From: Patescibacteria group bacterium
GTDB taxonomy: Bacteria; Patescibacteriota; Gracilibacteria; UBA1369
Direction: 5' to 3'
DNA length: 48,549 nt
NCBI GenBank assembly: GCA_963169815.1
Contig: CAUJDC010000039.1
Coordinates: 1-48,549, forward strand
Shown here: one piece after another, positions 25,995 to 37,395 of the stretch
Layout of the letters: every line of letters begins with the position of its first letter
Numbering within the stretch: the first letter of the stretch is position 1
The notes under the pieces: generated by a model
Database searches by the model: none
Seen by the model: only the letters and a program-made list of their open reading frames with translations
Told to the model about the DNA's origin: nothing
Translations under genes and position numbers: made by a program

Positions 25995-28526
25995 ATGGCA
26001 ATGGGAAAAAATTTAGTAATTGTAGAGTCGCCTGCCAAGGCCAAGACTATTTCGAAGTTCTTGAGTAAAGATTATCGGGTGGAAGCCTCAATTGGCCACA
26101 TTAGAGATTTGCCTGGAAATGCTCAGGAAGTTCCAGAAAAATTTAAAACTGAGAAGTGGGCCAGACTTGGAGTGGATACTGAGCATGATTTCAAGCCGTT
26201 ATATATAGTGCCTGATGCCAAGAAAAAACAGGTTAAAAAACTGAAGGAGGCAATGAAGGGTATCGACACACTTTATCTGGCAACGGATGAGGATCGTGAA
26301 GGAGAGAGTATTTCCTGGCATTTGTTCGAACTCCTAAATCCAAAAGTTCCTGTTAAAAGACTTTTGTTTAATGAAATTACCAAAGAAGCAATTCTCAACT
26401 CTTTTGAGAAAGCAGGGCAGATTGATATGAATCTCGTCCACGCTCAAGAAACTAGACGTATTTTGGATCGTCTTTATGGCTATGAAGTTTCTCCAGTACT
26501 TTGGAAAAAAATTGCTCCCCGCTTATCTGCTGGACGCGTACAATCCGTAGCGATCAGACTGGTTGTAGAAAGAGAAAAAACTAGACAGAAATTTAAGGCC
26601 TCATCTTACTTCGATTTGGGAGCTACTTTCGCCAATGTGGCAGGAGAAAAGTTTGGAGCTGAATTGAAAGAAATAGATGGCAAAAAACTGGTTAATGGTA
26701 AAGACTTTGACCCAGAAACAGGCAAATTAAAAGTGGCAGCCAAAAAAGTTCATTTGGATGAAAAACAGGCTGTGGATTTGAAAGAAGCTATTTTAAAGAA
26801 CGATTTCAAGATCGCCTCTATTGAACAAAAACCTTTTGTTAGAAATCCTGAAGCGCCATTTACAACTTCAACACTTCAACAGGAAGCTGCTAGAAAACTC
26901 CGCTATTCTGCTAAGAGAACGATGCAGGTCGCACAAAAATTGTATGAAAATGGTTTTATTACTTATATGAGAACTGACTCGACGACTTTGGCTGAATCAG
27001 CAGTAAAGGAAGCTAGAGCATTGGCGACAAAATTGTATGGTGGAGAGTATATTGCTGAGAAACCAAGACAATTTACTTCTAAAATCAAGAATGCCCAGGA
27101 AGCGCATGAAGCGATTAGGCCATCTGGTTCAACTTTTGCTTTGCCAGAAGATTTGGCTAAGAGTGGAAAATTAACTGATGAGGAAGCGGCGCTTTATGAA
27201 CTTATTTGGAAGAGAACAATTGCTTCTCAAATGAAGGAAGCGCAAATGATGTCTACTATTGTAGAAATTAGTGATGGCAAACATGTATTTGGCGCGAGTG
27301 GTAAACAAATTGTCTTTGCCGGATTCCTGAAAGCTTACGTTCAGGGTTCAGATGATCCAGAAGAAGAACTCGAAGATCAGGAAAAGATTTTACCAGCTCT
27401 GCATAAGGGTGAAAAAGCAGATCTTAAAGATATTGAAGTTAAGTCTCATCAGACTAAACCAATCGCCAGATATACTGAAGCATCTTTGATCAAGGAACTT
27501 GAAGCCAAAGGCATTGGTCGACCATCTACATACGCAACAATTATGGATACGATTGTCCGTCGTGAATATGTCTTCAAACAGGGATCTGCCCTGGTTCCGA
27601 CATTCGTAGCTTTCGCGGTAGTTTCTTTGATGGAAAAATATTTTAGTCATTTGGTGGATTATACTTTCACTGCGGAAATGGAAGAAGATTTGGATAAAAT
27701 TGCTGGAGGCAAAATGCAATCTATTCCATATCTGGATAGCTTCTATTTCGGTAGTAAAGGACATGAAGGATTAGTTAAATTAATCAAACAAGATATTGAT
27801 GCCAGATCAGTTTGTACAATTGATATTCCAGAAACTTCTGAAATTAAAGTGAGAATTGGTAAATTTGGACCATTCATTGAAAAAGGTGAGAAAAAAGCAC
27901 CTATTCCTGATGAAACTGCTCCAGCTGAATTGACCGAAGCCGAAGCAGAAAAATTATTGGAAAATTCCAAAACTGAAATTGATTCAATTGGTAATCATCC
28001 TGAAACGAATTTACCTATCTTTAGAAAAGTTGGTCGTTTTGGACCATTCCTGCAAATGGGTGAGAAGGATGACAGTGGCTTTAAGATGAAATCCATTCCA
28101 AGATTCCTCTCTCCTGAAACATTAACTATGGAACAGGCAATAGAGATTTTGCGCTGGCCTAAGAACCTTGGCCAAACAAAATCTGGTGATGAAGCGATTT
28201 TTGACGTTGGACCTTATGGACCTTATATCAAAGTTGGCGGCAAGAATCGTCCATTACCTGATGGTTACGATGCTATGACCTTGTCACTAGATGATGTGGA
28301 AAAGATCATGAAGAGTCCAGTGACTGCTGGAACAAAAGGTGGAAGAGGCGCACCTTCTGCGGCTGCGGCGCTAAAAGATTTCGGTAATGGCATTGTGGCT
28401 AAATCAGGCAGATATGGAATTTATCTGACTAATGGGAAAATTAACGCAGCGATTCCAAAGGGACAGAGTTATCAAAACATGAATGCTGAAGAAGCTTTAG
28501 AGCTAATTAAGAATAAAGAAAAATAA
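25995..28526 (+). CDS. topA: DNA topoisomerase I
   Basis: 'LVIVESPAKAKTISKFL', 'ATDEDREGESISWHL', 'FITYMRTDSTTLAESA', C-terminal TopoI repeats. Confidence 0.97.
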   Translation: MAMGKNLVIVESPAKAKTISKFLSKDYRVEASIGHIRDLPGNAQEVPEKFKTEKWARLGVDTEHDFKPLYIVPDAKKKQVKKLKEAMKGIDTLYLATDEDREGESISWHLFELLNPKVPVKRLLFNEITKEAILNSFEKAGQIDMNLVHAQETRRILDRLYGYEVSPVLWKKIAPRLSAGRVQSVAIRLVVEREKTRQKFKASSYFDLGATFANVAGEKFGAELKEIDGKKLVNGKDFDPETGKLKVAAKKVHLDEKQAVDLKEAILKNDFKIASIEQKPFVRNPEAPFTTSTLQQEAARKLRYSAKRTMQVAQKLYENGFITYMRTDSTTLAESAVKEARALATKLYGGEYIAEKPRQFTSKIKNAQEAHEAIRPSGSTFALPEDLAKSGKLTDEEAALYELIWKRTIASQMKEAQMMSTIVEISDGKHVFGASGKQIVFAGFLKAYVQGSDDPEEELEDQEKILPALHKGEKADLKDIEVKSHQTKPIARYTEASLIKELEAKGIGRPSTYATIMDTIVRREYVFKQGSALVPTFVAFAVVSLMEKYFSHLVDYTFTAEMEEDLDKIAGGKMQSIPYLDSFYFGSKGHEGLVKLIKQDIDARSVCTIDIPETSEIKVRIGKFGPFIEKGEKKAPIPDETAPAELTEAEAEKLLENSKTEIDSIGNHPETNLPIFRKVGRFGPFLQMGEKDDSGFKMKSIPRFLSPETLTMEQAIEILRWPKNLGQTKSGDEAIFDVGPYGPYIKVGGKNRPLPDGYDAMTLSLDDVEKIMKSPVTAGTKGGRGAPSAAAALKDFGNGIVAKSGRYGIYLTNGKINAAIPKGQSYQNMNAEEALELIKNKEK

Positions 28527-28544
28527 TTTTTTGACCTATGATGT

Positions 28545-29171
28545 ATGAAAACAATAAAAGAGTTAATGGAATGGAGATTTGCCAGTAAACATTTTGATCA
28601 AAATAAGCAAATTCCTGAAGCGGAGTTAAAAGAAATATTGGAAGCGACCAGGCTTGCCCCCAGTTCCAATGGGTTGCAAGCCTGGAAGTTTGTAGTTGTG
28701 ACAAATGCAGAATTGAGACTGAAATTACTACCAGTTTGTTTCAATCAGTCACAGATCACTGAGGCGTCAGCCCTGGTATTTTTCTGCGCTAGAACTGATT
28801 TGATGGGAGAGAATGGCGTCATCAATCGTTGGGTGCAATTGACTAAAAAAGAACAAAACAGAACTGATGAGGAAGCTGCCAAATACAAAGTTTATCTAGA
28901 AGAGGGCATTACACGCAGAAGTGAATCGGACTCTGTTAACTGGGTTCAAAAACAAGTCTATATACCCGCACAAGTATTGATATTGGCGGCAGCGGACAAA
29001 GGCATAGACTCATGCCCGATGGAAGGGTTTATTCCGGATGAAGTAGCTAAAGTTTTGGAATTACCTGAATATATAAAACCAACTGTTTTGGTAAGTCTGG
29101 GTTTTAGAAATATGGAGCAACCTAAAAAAGTAAGGTTTGCATTTGAGGAAATTGTGGAGTTTAGAAATTAG
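28545..29171 (+). CDS. Nitroreductase family protein
   Basis: 'RFASKHFDQNKQIPEAELKEILEATRLAPSSNGLQAWKFVVV', 'GIDSCPMEGF'. Confidence 0.93.
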   Translation: MKTIKELMEWRFASKHFDQNKQIPEAELKEILEATRLAPSSNGLQAWKFVVVTNAELRLKLLPVCFNQSQITEASALVFFCARTDLMGENGVINRWVQLTKKEQNRTDEEAAKYKVYLEEGITRRSESDSVNWVQKQVYIPAQVLILAAADKGIDSCPMEGFIPDEVAKVLELPEYIKPTVLVSLGFRNMEQPKKVRFAFEEIVEFRN

Positions 29172-30646
29172 CTCAAATACTGACTAGCTAATTGTTTAGC
29201 AGAATTACTGCGAAGTACATTTCTGTTTTGATAGGGATTAGCAGCCATTTCGAAATGCATTGGATCTGCTCTACCTGCCCAATCGCCTCCCCATTTAAAG
29301 CCAACATCTTTCATTATGCTGACAAATTCTGGTGGCCAATTAGAAACCATTTTACCACCATGATTGGAAGCGTTTAAATGTGGCTGCCAGGGGTTGTCGA
29401 TAGCATTTAAATCTACAGCCATACCCCATGAGTGATTGGAAAGTTCAGTGCCGCCACGGATTGGACGCCAGTTCTGGCAACTGCATTGTTCTTGTGTTAA
29501 ATGAATATTTAAACCGGCTGAACGAACTCTGCTTTCTGCTTCAGCTAGATATGGTGCGATCAATTTATTAACGCGCATATTTACGCCGAGGAAGTTGATG
29601 CTGACCATAAATTTTTCTACCTGCTCTGGGGATCTGGCGACATTTGCTAGTAACCAATCGCGATTAATGCGAGGGGCATTTAGACTCTCAGCGCCATTTC
29701 CTATTTTGCCCATTTTATCAGCGCCAAAATAAGAAGTGCCAGTAGGCTTTTCTGTAGTTGATGAGTCGGGTTTAGAGATAAGTTTTTCAAAGCCTAATGA
29801 AGCAATCAATGTGTTGATTGGGCCAAGTAGCTTATCGAAATCCAATTTAAAATTACTTTGGAAATTTTCCCAAAATTTTGGCTCAATGGCTTTCATTAAA
29901 TCGCCTAAAATATTATCAAAGAAATTTTTATCAGTCTTAACTTCTTTTCCCTGCGCATCAGCTCTTTTACGAACTTCTTCTTTGAGAGCACCTTTGCGGG
30001 CATTGTCAACGAGGTAAACTTCTTCCTTGAAGGCATGAGTATTAGTTTTATAACCAGCTTTCTTATCAGTGAAGGCCAAAGTAGTTTGGGTTTGTTTAAC
30101 TTTAACCAGATAATTTTCCTGAACAGCAATACGAATTGGCGGCTCGCCATGGAAATAACCAGGACGGCCATCAGCAAAACCTCTTTGTGCTCCTGGATAA
30201 ATTAATTTTCCTTGATCATCATAAATATCTACTTTGAGAATATTGGCAGGAAGTATATCGGCCAAATCAATGTCCCATTGAGCCATTTCATTGCCCTGAA
30301 AATGTAGTCTAAAAGCCAATCCATCCCCCTTTTCTCTCTGCAAAAATAAAGCCGCTAGCTTAATGTGGCGATCTAGGGGAGCTTTTTTAAGCTGATCGAG
30401 GCTGAGTCCGGCTGATCTAAGCAAGTCCAAATCCCCTTTTTGCTCCCATTCTTTGGCTTTGTCGAGAATTTGCTGTTTTTCAACTTTATCAAATTTCTCG
30501 CTAGCTGAAACAAACTCTCCGGCATCAGCCAGAATCAATTTATCATCTTCATGAACATGATCCATGCTAGGATCTGGAGCCTTGTCGGGGAAAGGGCTTT
30601 GGCTCTTAACTTCTTTTGTCTGTGGATTTTCTCCTGGTCTTGACAT
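29168..30646 (-). CDS. Protein with C-terminal M15 D-Ala-D-Ala carboxypeptidase-like domain
   Basis: 'GGTELSNHSWGMAVDLNAIDNPW' and 'WGGDWAGRADPMHFEM' (SxHxxGxAxD, HxE). Confidence 0.85.
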   Translation of the reverse strand: MSRPGENPQTKEVKSQSPFPDKAPDPSMDHVHEDDKLILADAGEFVSASEKFDKVEKQQILDKAKEWEQKGDLDLLRSAGLSLDQLKKAPLDRHIKLAALFLQREKGDGLAFRLHFQGNEMAQWDIDLADILPANILKVDIYDDQGKLIYPGAQRGFADGRPGYFHGEPPIRIAVQENYLVKVKQTQTTLAFTDKKAGYKTNTHAFKEEVYLVDNARKGALKEEVRKRADAQGKEVKTDKNFFDNILGDLMKAIEPKFWENFQSNFKLDFDKLLGPINTLIASLGFEKLISKPDSSTTEKPTGTSYFGADKMGKIGNGAESLNAPRINRDWLLANVARSPEQVEKFMVSINFLGVNMRVNKLIAPYLAEAESRVRSAGLNIHLTQEQCSCQNWRPIRGGTELSNHSWGMAVDLNAIDNPWQPHLNASNHGGKMVSNWPPEFVSIMKDVGFKWGGDWAGRADPMHFEMAANPYQNRNVLRSNSAKQLASQYLS

Positions 30647-30692
30647 AGAATTTGAATGAATCTAAACATTATAACACAGATTAGCCTAAAAA

Positions 30693-31451
30693 ATGAGTCA
30701 AAATACGCTTAAAATAAAGGATTTAGAGGTTGAAGTAGCGGGCAAGAAAGTCCTCGACGGATTGAGCCTGGAAATCAAGCAGGGTGAAATACATGCTATC
30801 ATGGGCCCAAATGGCTCAGGAAAGAGTACTCTCTGCTACGCTTTAATGGGACATCCAAAGTATAAAATAGTCGCTGGAAAGGTGACTTTAGATGGTCAGG
30901 ATTTGCTGAAGATGGCCACTGACGAAAGGGCGCGTGCAGGACTTTTCCTGGGTTTTCAATATCCCCGTGAAGTAGCTGGTATAACTTTCGGTAATTTTCT
31001 GAGACAAGCAGCAAATCTGCGGGCTAAAACTGATAATCCCGAAGCCAAACCAGCTGGACCGGCTGAATATTATAAAACGGCAGGAAGTTTGTTGGAAAAA
31101 GTAGGCTTGGATAAAAAATTTATTGGCCGTGGGGTAAATGAAGGATTTTCTGGTGGTGAAAAGAAAAGAGCTGAGATTGTCCAAATGGCTGCAATTAAAC
31201 CTAAATTTGCTTTGCTTGACGAAATCGACTCAGGCCTCGATATCGATTCATTGAAAGTTGCAGCCACAGAAATCACCGCGATACAAAAAGAAAATCCAAC
31301 TGGATTACTTTTAATTACACATTATCAGAGACTTTTACATCATCTGGAAGCAGATTATGTGCATGTAATGATAGCCGGGAAAATTGTTAAAAGTGGCGGC
31401 ATGGAAGTTGTCGAAGAACTGGAAAAAGATGGTTATAAAAATTATCTCTAA
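30693..31451 (+). CDS. sufC: Fe-S assembly ATPase SufC
   Basis: '[12 protein letters not shown]', '[15 protein letters not shown]', '[14 protein letters not shown]'. Confidence 0.97.
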   Translation: MSQNTLKIKDLEVEVAGKKVLDGLSLEIKQGEIHAIMGPNGSGKSTLCYALMGHPKYKIVAGKVTLDGQDLLKMATDERARAGLFLGFQYPREVAGITFGNFLRQAANLRAKTDNPEAKPAGPAEYYKTAGSLLEKVGLDKKFIGRGVNEGFSGGEKKRAEIVQMAAIKPKFALLDEIDSGLDIDSLKVAATEITAIQKENPTGLLLITHYQRLLHHLEADYVHVMIAGKIVKSGGMEVVEELEKDGYKNYL

Positions 31452-32881
31452 TGACTGATAAAGTAACAAAATCTGGCGCTCTTTCAGTAAAATTAGCCAA
31501 TCAGCTGAGTAATTATAAATATGGCTTCAAAACTAAAGATAAACCGAAATTCAAAACTGAAGCAGGTTTATCTGAAGAAGTAGTCAGAGCAATCTCAGCA
31601 CAGAAAAATGAACCGGATTGGATGCTGGAAAAACGTTTGGAGGCTTTGCAAATTTTCAATTCCAAACCGATGCCAAACTTTGGCGCAGACCTTAGTGGAA
31701 TTGTTTTTGATCAGATTCATTATTATTTGAAACCCTCTGATCAGGAAAAACGCAACTGGGAAGAAGTACCTGATGAGATTAAAAAAACTTTTGATAGACT
31801 GGGCATTCCTGAAGCTGAGAGGAAATATTTGGCGGGTGTTGGCGCACAATTTGAATCAGAAATGGTTTATCATAATTTGCATGAAACGCTGGCCAAGAAA
31901 GGGGTTTTATTTGAGGGAACTGATGCAGCTTTGCAAAAGTATCCAGAATTTTTTGAAGAATATTTTGGTGCTATTGTCCCCTCTCGCGACAATAAATTTG
32001 CAGCCTTAAATACAGCTGTTTGGAGTGGAGGAAGTTTTATTTACATTCCTAAGGGAGTACATATTGAATTACCTTTGCAGGCCTATTTCCGTATCAACGC
32101 CGAGTTCATGGGGCAATTTGAAAGAACACTGATTATCGCTGATGAAGGTAGTTCTGTGCATTATGTGGAAGGATGTACTGCGCCGACTTATTCTTCCAAC
32201 TCTTTGCACTCAGCGGTTGTAGAAATTATTTGCAAGAAAGGGGCGCGTGTTCAGTATTCAACAATTCAGAACTGGTCACATAATGTTTATAATCTGGTGA
32301 CCAAAAGAGCTCGTTGTGATGAAGATGCCAGCATGTTCTGGTTGGACTGTAATCTTGGTTCAAAAGTAACAATGAAATATCCGGCGGTTTATCTGATGGG
32401 GCGCGGCGCCAAAGCTGAAATTTTAAGCGTGGCGATGGGTAGTGGTAAACAGGTTTTGGATGCTGGGGCAAAAGTTATCCACGCCGCGCCAGATACTTCT
32501 TCAACTATCACTTCCAAGTCGCTTTCTAAAGCTGGTGGTAGAGTAAGCTATAGAGGTTTGGTGCAAGTATTGCCTGGCGCAACTGGAGTAAAATCTCGCG
32601 TAGTATGCGATGCGCTTTTGCTGGATAATATTTCTAGATCTGATACTTATCCGACTATGGATATTGCTGAAGCAGACACCGCGATTGCCCATGAAGCGAC
32701 GGTGTCAAAAATTTCTGAAGACCAATTATTTTATCTAATGTCACGCGGCTTCAATGAAGCTGAGGCAGCAGCGATGATTGTGAATGGATTTATTGATCCG
32801 ATTGTAAAAATTCTACCAATGGAATATGCCTTGGAAATGAATAGACTCATTGAAATGGAGATGGAAGGATCCGTGGGTTAA
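31451..32881 (+). CDS. sufB: Fe-S assembly scaffold SufB
   Basis: Characteristic '[21 protein letters not shown]', '[22 protein letters not shown]', '[20 protein letters not shown]'. Confidence 0.97.
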   Translation: MTDKVTKSGALSVKLANQLSNYKYGFKTKDKPKFKTEAGLSEEVVRAISAQKNEPDWMLEKRLEALQIFNSKPMPNFGADLSGIVFDQIHYYLKPSDQEKRNWEEVPDEIKKTFDRLGIPEAERKYLAGVGAQFESEMVYHNLHETLAKKGVLFEGTDAALQKYPEFFEEYFGAIVPSRDNKFAALNTAVWSGGSFIYIPKGVHIELPLQAYFRINAEFMGQFERTLIIADEGSSVHYVEGCTAPTYSSNSLHSAVVEIICKKGARVQYSTIQNWSHNVYNLVTKRARCDEDASMFWLDCNLGSKVTMKYPAVYLMGRGAKAEILSVAMGSGKQVLDAGAKVIHAAPDTSSTITSKSLSKAGGRVSYRGLVQVLPGATGVKSRVVCDALLLDNISRSDTYPTMDIAEADTAIAHEATVSKISEDQLFYLMSRGFNEAEAAAMIVNGFIDPIVKILPMEYALEMNRLIEMEMEGSVG

Positions 32882-33888
32882 AGTTTACTTCTTTGAATTT
32901 CTGGGCAGTCATATTCAGCGGCTAATTGGCCGGCCGTAACGGTAGGTTTTTCTTTTGGCGAGTTTTGCTGAGGAATTGCTGTTTCAGACGGTGTAACACA
33001 GCGAGCTTTACTGGTCGCTGGAGTTAATAATTCTATTACTTCACTAGCCGCTTCGAGGGGAATGGTTGGGTCTAATGGCTTGTTTTTCTCTAGTGCGGTC
33101 TGTGTCTCTATGGCAATGCTAATTAGTCTATCACTGAATGTTTCGTGAGCCCTGCTATTTCCAGATAAGTTATTATAAATGATAATTTCTTGGGCGACAC
33201 AAGCCTCCAGGATTTTGGAATGAACCTGCTGAGCCTGTTTACCCAGATCTTCGATCATTACTGCAAAAGTTCCATGATCATTACCATTTTGCATAGTAAC
33301 TAAACCATGAGAACGGGCGTCAAGGTCAATCAGAAGACCTAAAATATCCTTGTAAATATGGTGATGAATATACTGATTTTTGATGCGACCGCGTTCAGCC
33401 TTGAGATTTGATTCTCCCCGGCGATTAATGAAAAGAATTAAATTAAACAGTATCACTACAAAAGCCTGATAAGCTGAAACTAGTCTTTCTGTGGCTTTTG
33501 AATCACCACTTAAGCCACCATGCTGGATGATTTGAGTGCCACGAATGGCAGCAGCAGCTGAAATGGTAGCTACTCTTCTGCTGACACGATCAGCAGCTTT
33601 CACTAATTTATTAAAATCTTGAAAACGACTTCCACCAAAATAAGTTCTCAAAAAAGCATCATTATGAGGTAAGTCCATCACTTCGTCATCTGGCAATAAA
33701 TCCTCAGAAGTATCAGTAACTTTTAGTCTAATGGCACAAATAGTCACATAAGTATCCAAGCTTTTTCTGACTAGAGGAAATCTATTCAGAAAATCGAAAC
33801 GATCAGGTCCAACCGAAATGTTAAATTTCTCGGCAATTTGCTTTTCTACAGGCGATAATTGTGGTTTTGCAACTGTTCGTTTTGCCAT
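32878..33888 (-). CDS. Hypothetical protein inserted antisense in the SUF operon
   Basis: 336 aa ORF, no recognised family; stop overlaps sufB stop by 4 bp. Confidence 0.7.
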   Translation of the reverse strand: MAKRTVAKPQLSPVEKQIAEKFNISVGPDRFDFLNRFPLVRKSLDTYVTICAIRLKVTDTSEDLLPDDEVMDLPHNDAFLRTYFGGSRFQDFNKLVKAADRVSRRVATISAAAAIRGTQIIQHGGLSGDSKATERLVSAYQAFVVILFNLILFINRRGESNLKAERGRIKNQYIHHHIYKDILGLLIDLDARSHGLVTMQNGNDHGTFAVMIEDLGKQAQQVHSKILEACVAQEIIIYNNLSGNSRAHETFSDRLISIAIETQTALEKNKPLDPTIPLEAASEVIELLTPATSKARCVTPSETAIPQQNSPKEKPTVTAGQLAAEYDCPEIQRSKL

Positions 33889-33976
33889 TTTAAGAAAATG
33901 TTTTATAAAAGTGGAGGAATATTTACATAAAATTTAGCAATTTAGCAAATAATATGTAGAATGGTCCTAATTCAAG

Positions 33977-34660
33977 ATGAATAAAGAAATTAGCAAAATA
34001 CAGCTGACCAACAATATTACCTTCGGACCAGAAGAGAGTGGTTTTTATATTGTTGAACAAATTAACAGTGCACAGATTATTTTAGCAGAGCAGACTAGTT
34101 TACAGTTATTCTTGATTGCCAAAGCAGATCCGATCAAAACAAGTGTTGAAGTGATTTTGAAAAAAGACTCGAGTTTGGAATTGGTGGAAATTGTTTTGGG
34201 TGGTGCTGATCAAAAGTTTTCACAAAACTGGAAGATAATACATCAGGGTGAAAATGCTAAATCCTGCTTCATTATGAAGAGCGTAATGCGAGACAAGAGT
34301 GATTTGGATTTTTCTGGTGATGTTTTTATTCCAGAGTCAGGGAAAAATGGTGATACCTACTTGCACTTTCAAAGTTTGCTACTTTCTCAAGAAGCTAGGG
34401 CCAAAGCCATTCCGGCACTGGAAATTATTGCCAATGAAGTAAAGGCTGGACATGCGGCTTCAATCGGGAGAATTGATGATGAATTAATGTTTTATTTGGA
34501 GAGCCGTGGTTTTGACAGGAAACAGACTGAGCAAATGTTACTGGAAGCCTTTTTGAAAGAAGGACTAAAACATTTCAGCTCGATTGATGAAGAGAGAATG
34601 TTAGAATTAGAAAGAATTTTAATGGAAAAAATTGATGGCGGAAAAGTTCATAGTAGCTAA
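33977..34660 (+). CDS. sufD: SufD-like protein (short)
   Basis: 'AGHAASIGRIDDELMFYLESRGFDRKQTEQMLLEAFL' SufB/D core C-terminus; position in SUF operon. Confidence 0.88.
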   Translation: MNKEISKIQLTNNITFGPEESGFYIVEQINSAQIILAEQTSLQLFLIAKADPIKTSVEVILKKDSSLELVEIVLGGADQKFSQNWKIIHQGENAKSCFIMKSVMRDKSDLDFSGDVFIPESGKNGDTYLHFQSLLLSQEARAKAIPALEIIANEVKAGHAASIGRIDDELMFYLESRGFDRKQTEQMLLEAFLKEGLKHFSSIDEERMLELERILMEKIDGGKVHSS

Positions 34661-34943
34661 AGTCGGTGATGTTCAAAATGGACAAAAAAAACGTGTTAAG
34701 GCTGGTAATTTATTTATTATGTTGGCGATGGTTGAAGATAAGTATTATGCAGTACAAGATGCCTGCAGCCACAATAAAGCATCGTTGTCTGCTGGCTACT
34801 TGCATGGACATAGAATTGAATGTGGTTGGCATGGCGCTCAATTTGACTTGAGAACTGGCGAAGTAAAGGTTTTGCCAGCGGCAAAAAGCTTAAATATTTT
34901 TCAGGTAGAAATTGATGGTGAAAATATTATTATTGTGCTATAA
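34635..34943 (+). CDS. Rieske-type [2Fe-2S] ferredoxin
   Basis: 'DACSHNKASLSAG' and 'ECGWHGAQFDLRTG' (CxH...CxxH). Confidence 0.93.
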   Translation: MAEKFIVAKVGDVQNGQKKRVKAGNLFIMLAMVEDKYYAVQDACSHNKASLSAGYLHGHRIECGWHGAQFDLRTGEVKVLPAAKSLNIFQVEIDGENIIIVL

Positions 34944-34970
34944 TTTGAGGATTTAGTCAAATTAACATAA

Positions 34971-35777
34971 GTGATTGATCCAATCAGAAAAGCGGAGTAT
35001 GCCGGGTTATATTACCCTTCAAGTCCAGAAGAGCTGGATAAACAGCTTGATTTAGCCATGGCCGAGGCTTCAACTTTGGGGCCGGATTACAGTGAATTGG
35101 GCATAACGGCAATGATTGTCCCTTGTGGTGGATATAGTGATACCGCTAAAACTTCATCAGCGGCTTTTCAGAAAGTAATGGACAGAGAGTATCAGCGGGT
35201 GATTGTGATTGGCACATCGCATTTTATAAGTATGAATGGACTTGGTTTAACTGAGAAAAAAGTTTATCAATCTCCTTTAGGAGATGTTCAGATCGACTTG
35301 GATTTCGTGGAAAAACTTAAGTCTGATTTTAACTTCTCTGTTAACGAAATGGCTTTTGTAAAAGAATATTCGATTGAATTGCAGCTTCCCTTCCTGCAAA
35401 AATATTTAAAGAATTTCAGGCTGGTGCCGATCATTATGGGCAGTAAGGTAGCTTATGCTGATGTAGCTGCTAGACTAGCCGATTTGATTGATGATCAGAC
35501 TTTGATAGTAGTAAGTACCAATTTCTCGCATTATTTATCAGATGAAAAAGCCAGAGTAGTAGATCAAAATACTATTAATGAGGTTTTGGCCAAAGATACC
35601 AGTTCTTTGCTTGCTGAGGGCCAGGCATCGGCGTTAAGTGGCTTGGCTTTACTCAATGAATTAGCCTTGATGAAAGAATGGCAGCCAGCTTTTTTGAAGT
35701 ATCAAAATAGCTCAGAAAATGGCGGTGACAAGGACTCAGTGGTGGGATTTGCCAGTTTTGTTTATTTCAGTCAATAA
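34971..35777 (+). CDS. MEMO1 family (AmmeMemoRadiSam system protein B-like) protein
   Basis: 'AEYAGLYYPSSPEELDKQLD', 'RVIVIGTSHFISMNGLGL', 'VVSTNFSHYLSDEKA', 'VVGFASFVYF'. Confidence 0.85.
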   Translation: MIDPIRKAEYAGLYYPSSPEELDKQLDLAMAEASTLGPDYSELGITAMIVPCGGYSDTAKTSSAAFQKVMDREYQRVIVIGTSHFISMNGLGLTEKKVYQSPLGDVQIDLDFVEKLKSDFNFSVNEMAFVKEYSIELQLPFLQKYLKNFRLVPIIMGSKVAYADVAARLADLIDDQTLIVVSTNFSHYLSDEKARVVDQNTINEVLAKDTSSLLAEGQASALSGLALLNELALMKEWQPAFLKYQNSSENGGDKDSVVGFASFVYFSQ

Positions 35778-35833
35778 TTGGATTGCAAAAAAAGGGCAAT
35801 GAGGCTAAGATAAGCCCTGTTTTAGCATACACA

Positions 35834-37012
35834 ATGTTCGACTGGAAAAACGTTAAAAAAGACTTCCCGATTTTTGAAAAAAGACCAGATTTGGTTTTTC
35901 TTGATAATGCTTCCACAACTCAAAAACCATTAGTAGTTCTAGATGCTGAGCGAGATTTTTATCTGAAATCGAATGCCAATGTTCATCGTGGAGTTTATGA
36001 AATTGCGGCCAAGGCAGATCAGCTTTATGAACAAGTGCGTACTGAGATTGCTGAATGGATTGGAGCAAAACCCGAAGAAATTATTTTCACCAAAAATGCT
36101 ACTGAAGCGGCTAATTTGATTGCCAATGGACTTGCTACAACTCTTGGTGTTGATGATGAGATTGTAGTTACTGAATTGGAACATCATGCCAACTTTCTAC
36201 CTTGGCTGGAAGCGGCCAAGAGATCAGGGGCCATTGTGAAAATTACCAAGCTTGGTGTTAATGGTGGGACAGATGTTGTTTCCGAGATTAATGAAAAAAC
36301 CAAAATTGTCGCAGTCACGCAAATGTCGAATGTAATGGGTATTGGGCCAGACATAAACGAAATTCTAATGGCAGCTAAAAAAGTTGGAGCGAAAGTGATT
36401 TTGGATAGTGCGCAGGGAATAGTTCATTCAGGACTTCGCGTTGATCAGCACAAAATTGATGCGGCTTTTTTCACTGGTCATAAATTATTTGGACCGATGG
36501 GAACTGGTATACTTTTTTTGCGCAGCGAATTGTCTGGAATCAATCCCCTACTCTTTGGTGGGGGCATGATAAAGGAATTGCCAGACCAATGGCTGGATAC
36601 TCCACACAAATTTGAAGCAGGTACTCCAAATGTAGCTGGACTAGCTGGACTTAGCGCTGCGATAAAATATCTGCGACAATTTGATGTCAAAGAAATCGCT
36701 GAACATGAAAGAAGTTTAGTGAAAATGGCACGTGAAGAGTTGCTGAAAATTGAAGACGTTCGTTTACTGAGCCCTCAGAATGCAACGAGCATGGTGTCTT
36801 TTGTAATTGAAGGAGTGCATTCTCATGATATTGCTAGCATTTTGGGGGAAGAAGGAGTTTGTATCAGAGCTGGACATCATTGTGCCAAACCGCTGATGAA
36901 TGCTCTGGGTGTTACGGCATCAACCAGAGTGAGCTTTGCCATGTATAATGGACCTGAAGACGTAGAAAAATTAATTAGTGCTGTGAAAAAAGTTAAAGAA
37001 ATTTTCACTTAA
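35834..37012 (+). CDS. sufS: Cysteine desulfurase SufS
   Basis: 'LDNASTTQKP', 'FFTGHKLFGPMGTGIL', 'CIRAGHHCAKPLM'; start likely 35834 (MFDWKN). Confidence 0.96.
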   Translation: MFDWKNVKKDFPIFEKRPDLVFLDNASTTQKPLVVLDAERDFYLKSNANVHRGVYEIAAKADQLYEQVRTEIAEWIGAKPEEIIFTKNATEAANLIANGLATTLGVDDEIVVTELEHHANFLPWLEAAKRSGAIVKITKLGVNGGTDVVSEINEKTKIVAVTQMSNVMGIGPDINEILMAAKKVGAKVILDSAQGIVHSGLRVDQHKIDAAFFTGHKLFGPMGTGILFLRSELSGINPLLFGGGMIKELPDQWLDTPHKFEAGTPNVAGLAGLSAAIKYLRQFDVKEIAEHERSLVKMAREELLKIEDVRLLSPQNATSMVSFVIEGVHSHDIASILGEEGVCIRAGHHCAKPLMNALGVTASTRVSFAMYNGPEDVEKLISAVKKVKEIFT

Positions 37013-37017
37013 AAATT

Positions 37018-37395
37018 ATGGATATTTATGGAGAAATTATTTTGGATCATTTTAAACATCCACGCCAGTCTGGATTGATTAATGGGGCTGAAGCGATTGC
37101 TGATGACTTGAATCCCTTATGTGGGGATAAAGTAAAAATTTCTTTGAAAATTGCTGATGGAAAAATAGAAGGATTTGGTTTTGAAGGGGATGGTTGCGCT
37201 ATAAGTGTGGCATCTACATCAATTTTAGGAGAACAACTAGTTGGAATGACATTGGCAGATTTTGAAAAAATGAATAATGAAGAGGTATTAACAAAATTAG
37301 GAGTACCGATTTCTCCAGGTAGAATCAAGTGCGCTTTACTTGGCTACAGCTGCACAAAGAAAGCTATTACAGTTTATAAACATAGTCATGAGTAA
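37018..37395 (+). CDS. sufU: SUF scaffold/sulfur acceptor SufU
   Basis: 'YGEIILDHFKHPRQSGLI', 'NPLCGDKVKISL', 'GDGCAISVASTS', 'RIKCALLGYS'. Confidence 0.95.
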   Translation: MDIYGEIILDHFKHPRQSGLINGAEAIADDLNPLCGDKVKISLKIADGKIEGFGFEGDGCAISVASTSILGEQLVGMTLADFEKMNNEEVLTKLGVPISPGRIKCALLGYSCTKKAITVYKHSHE

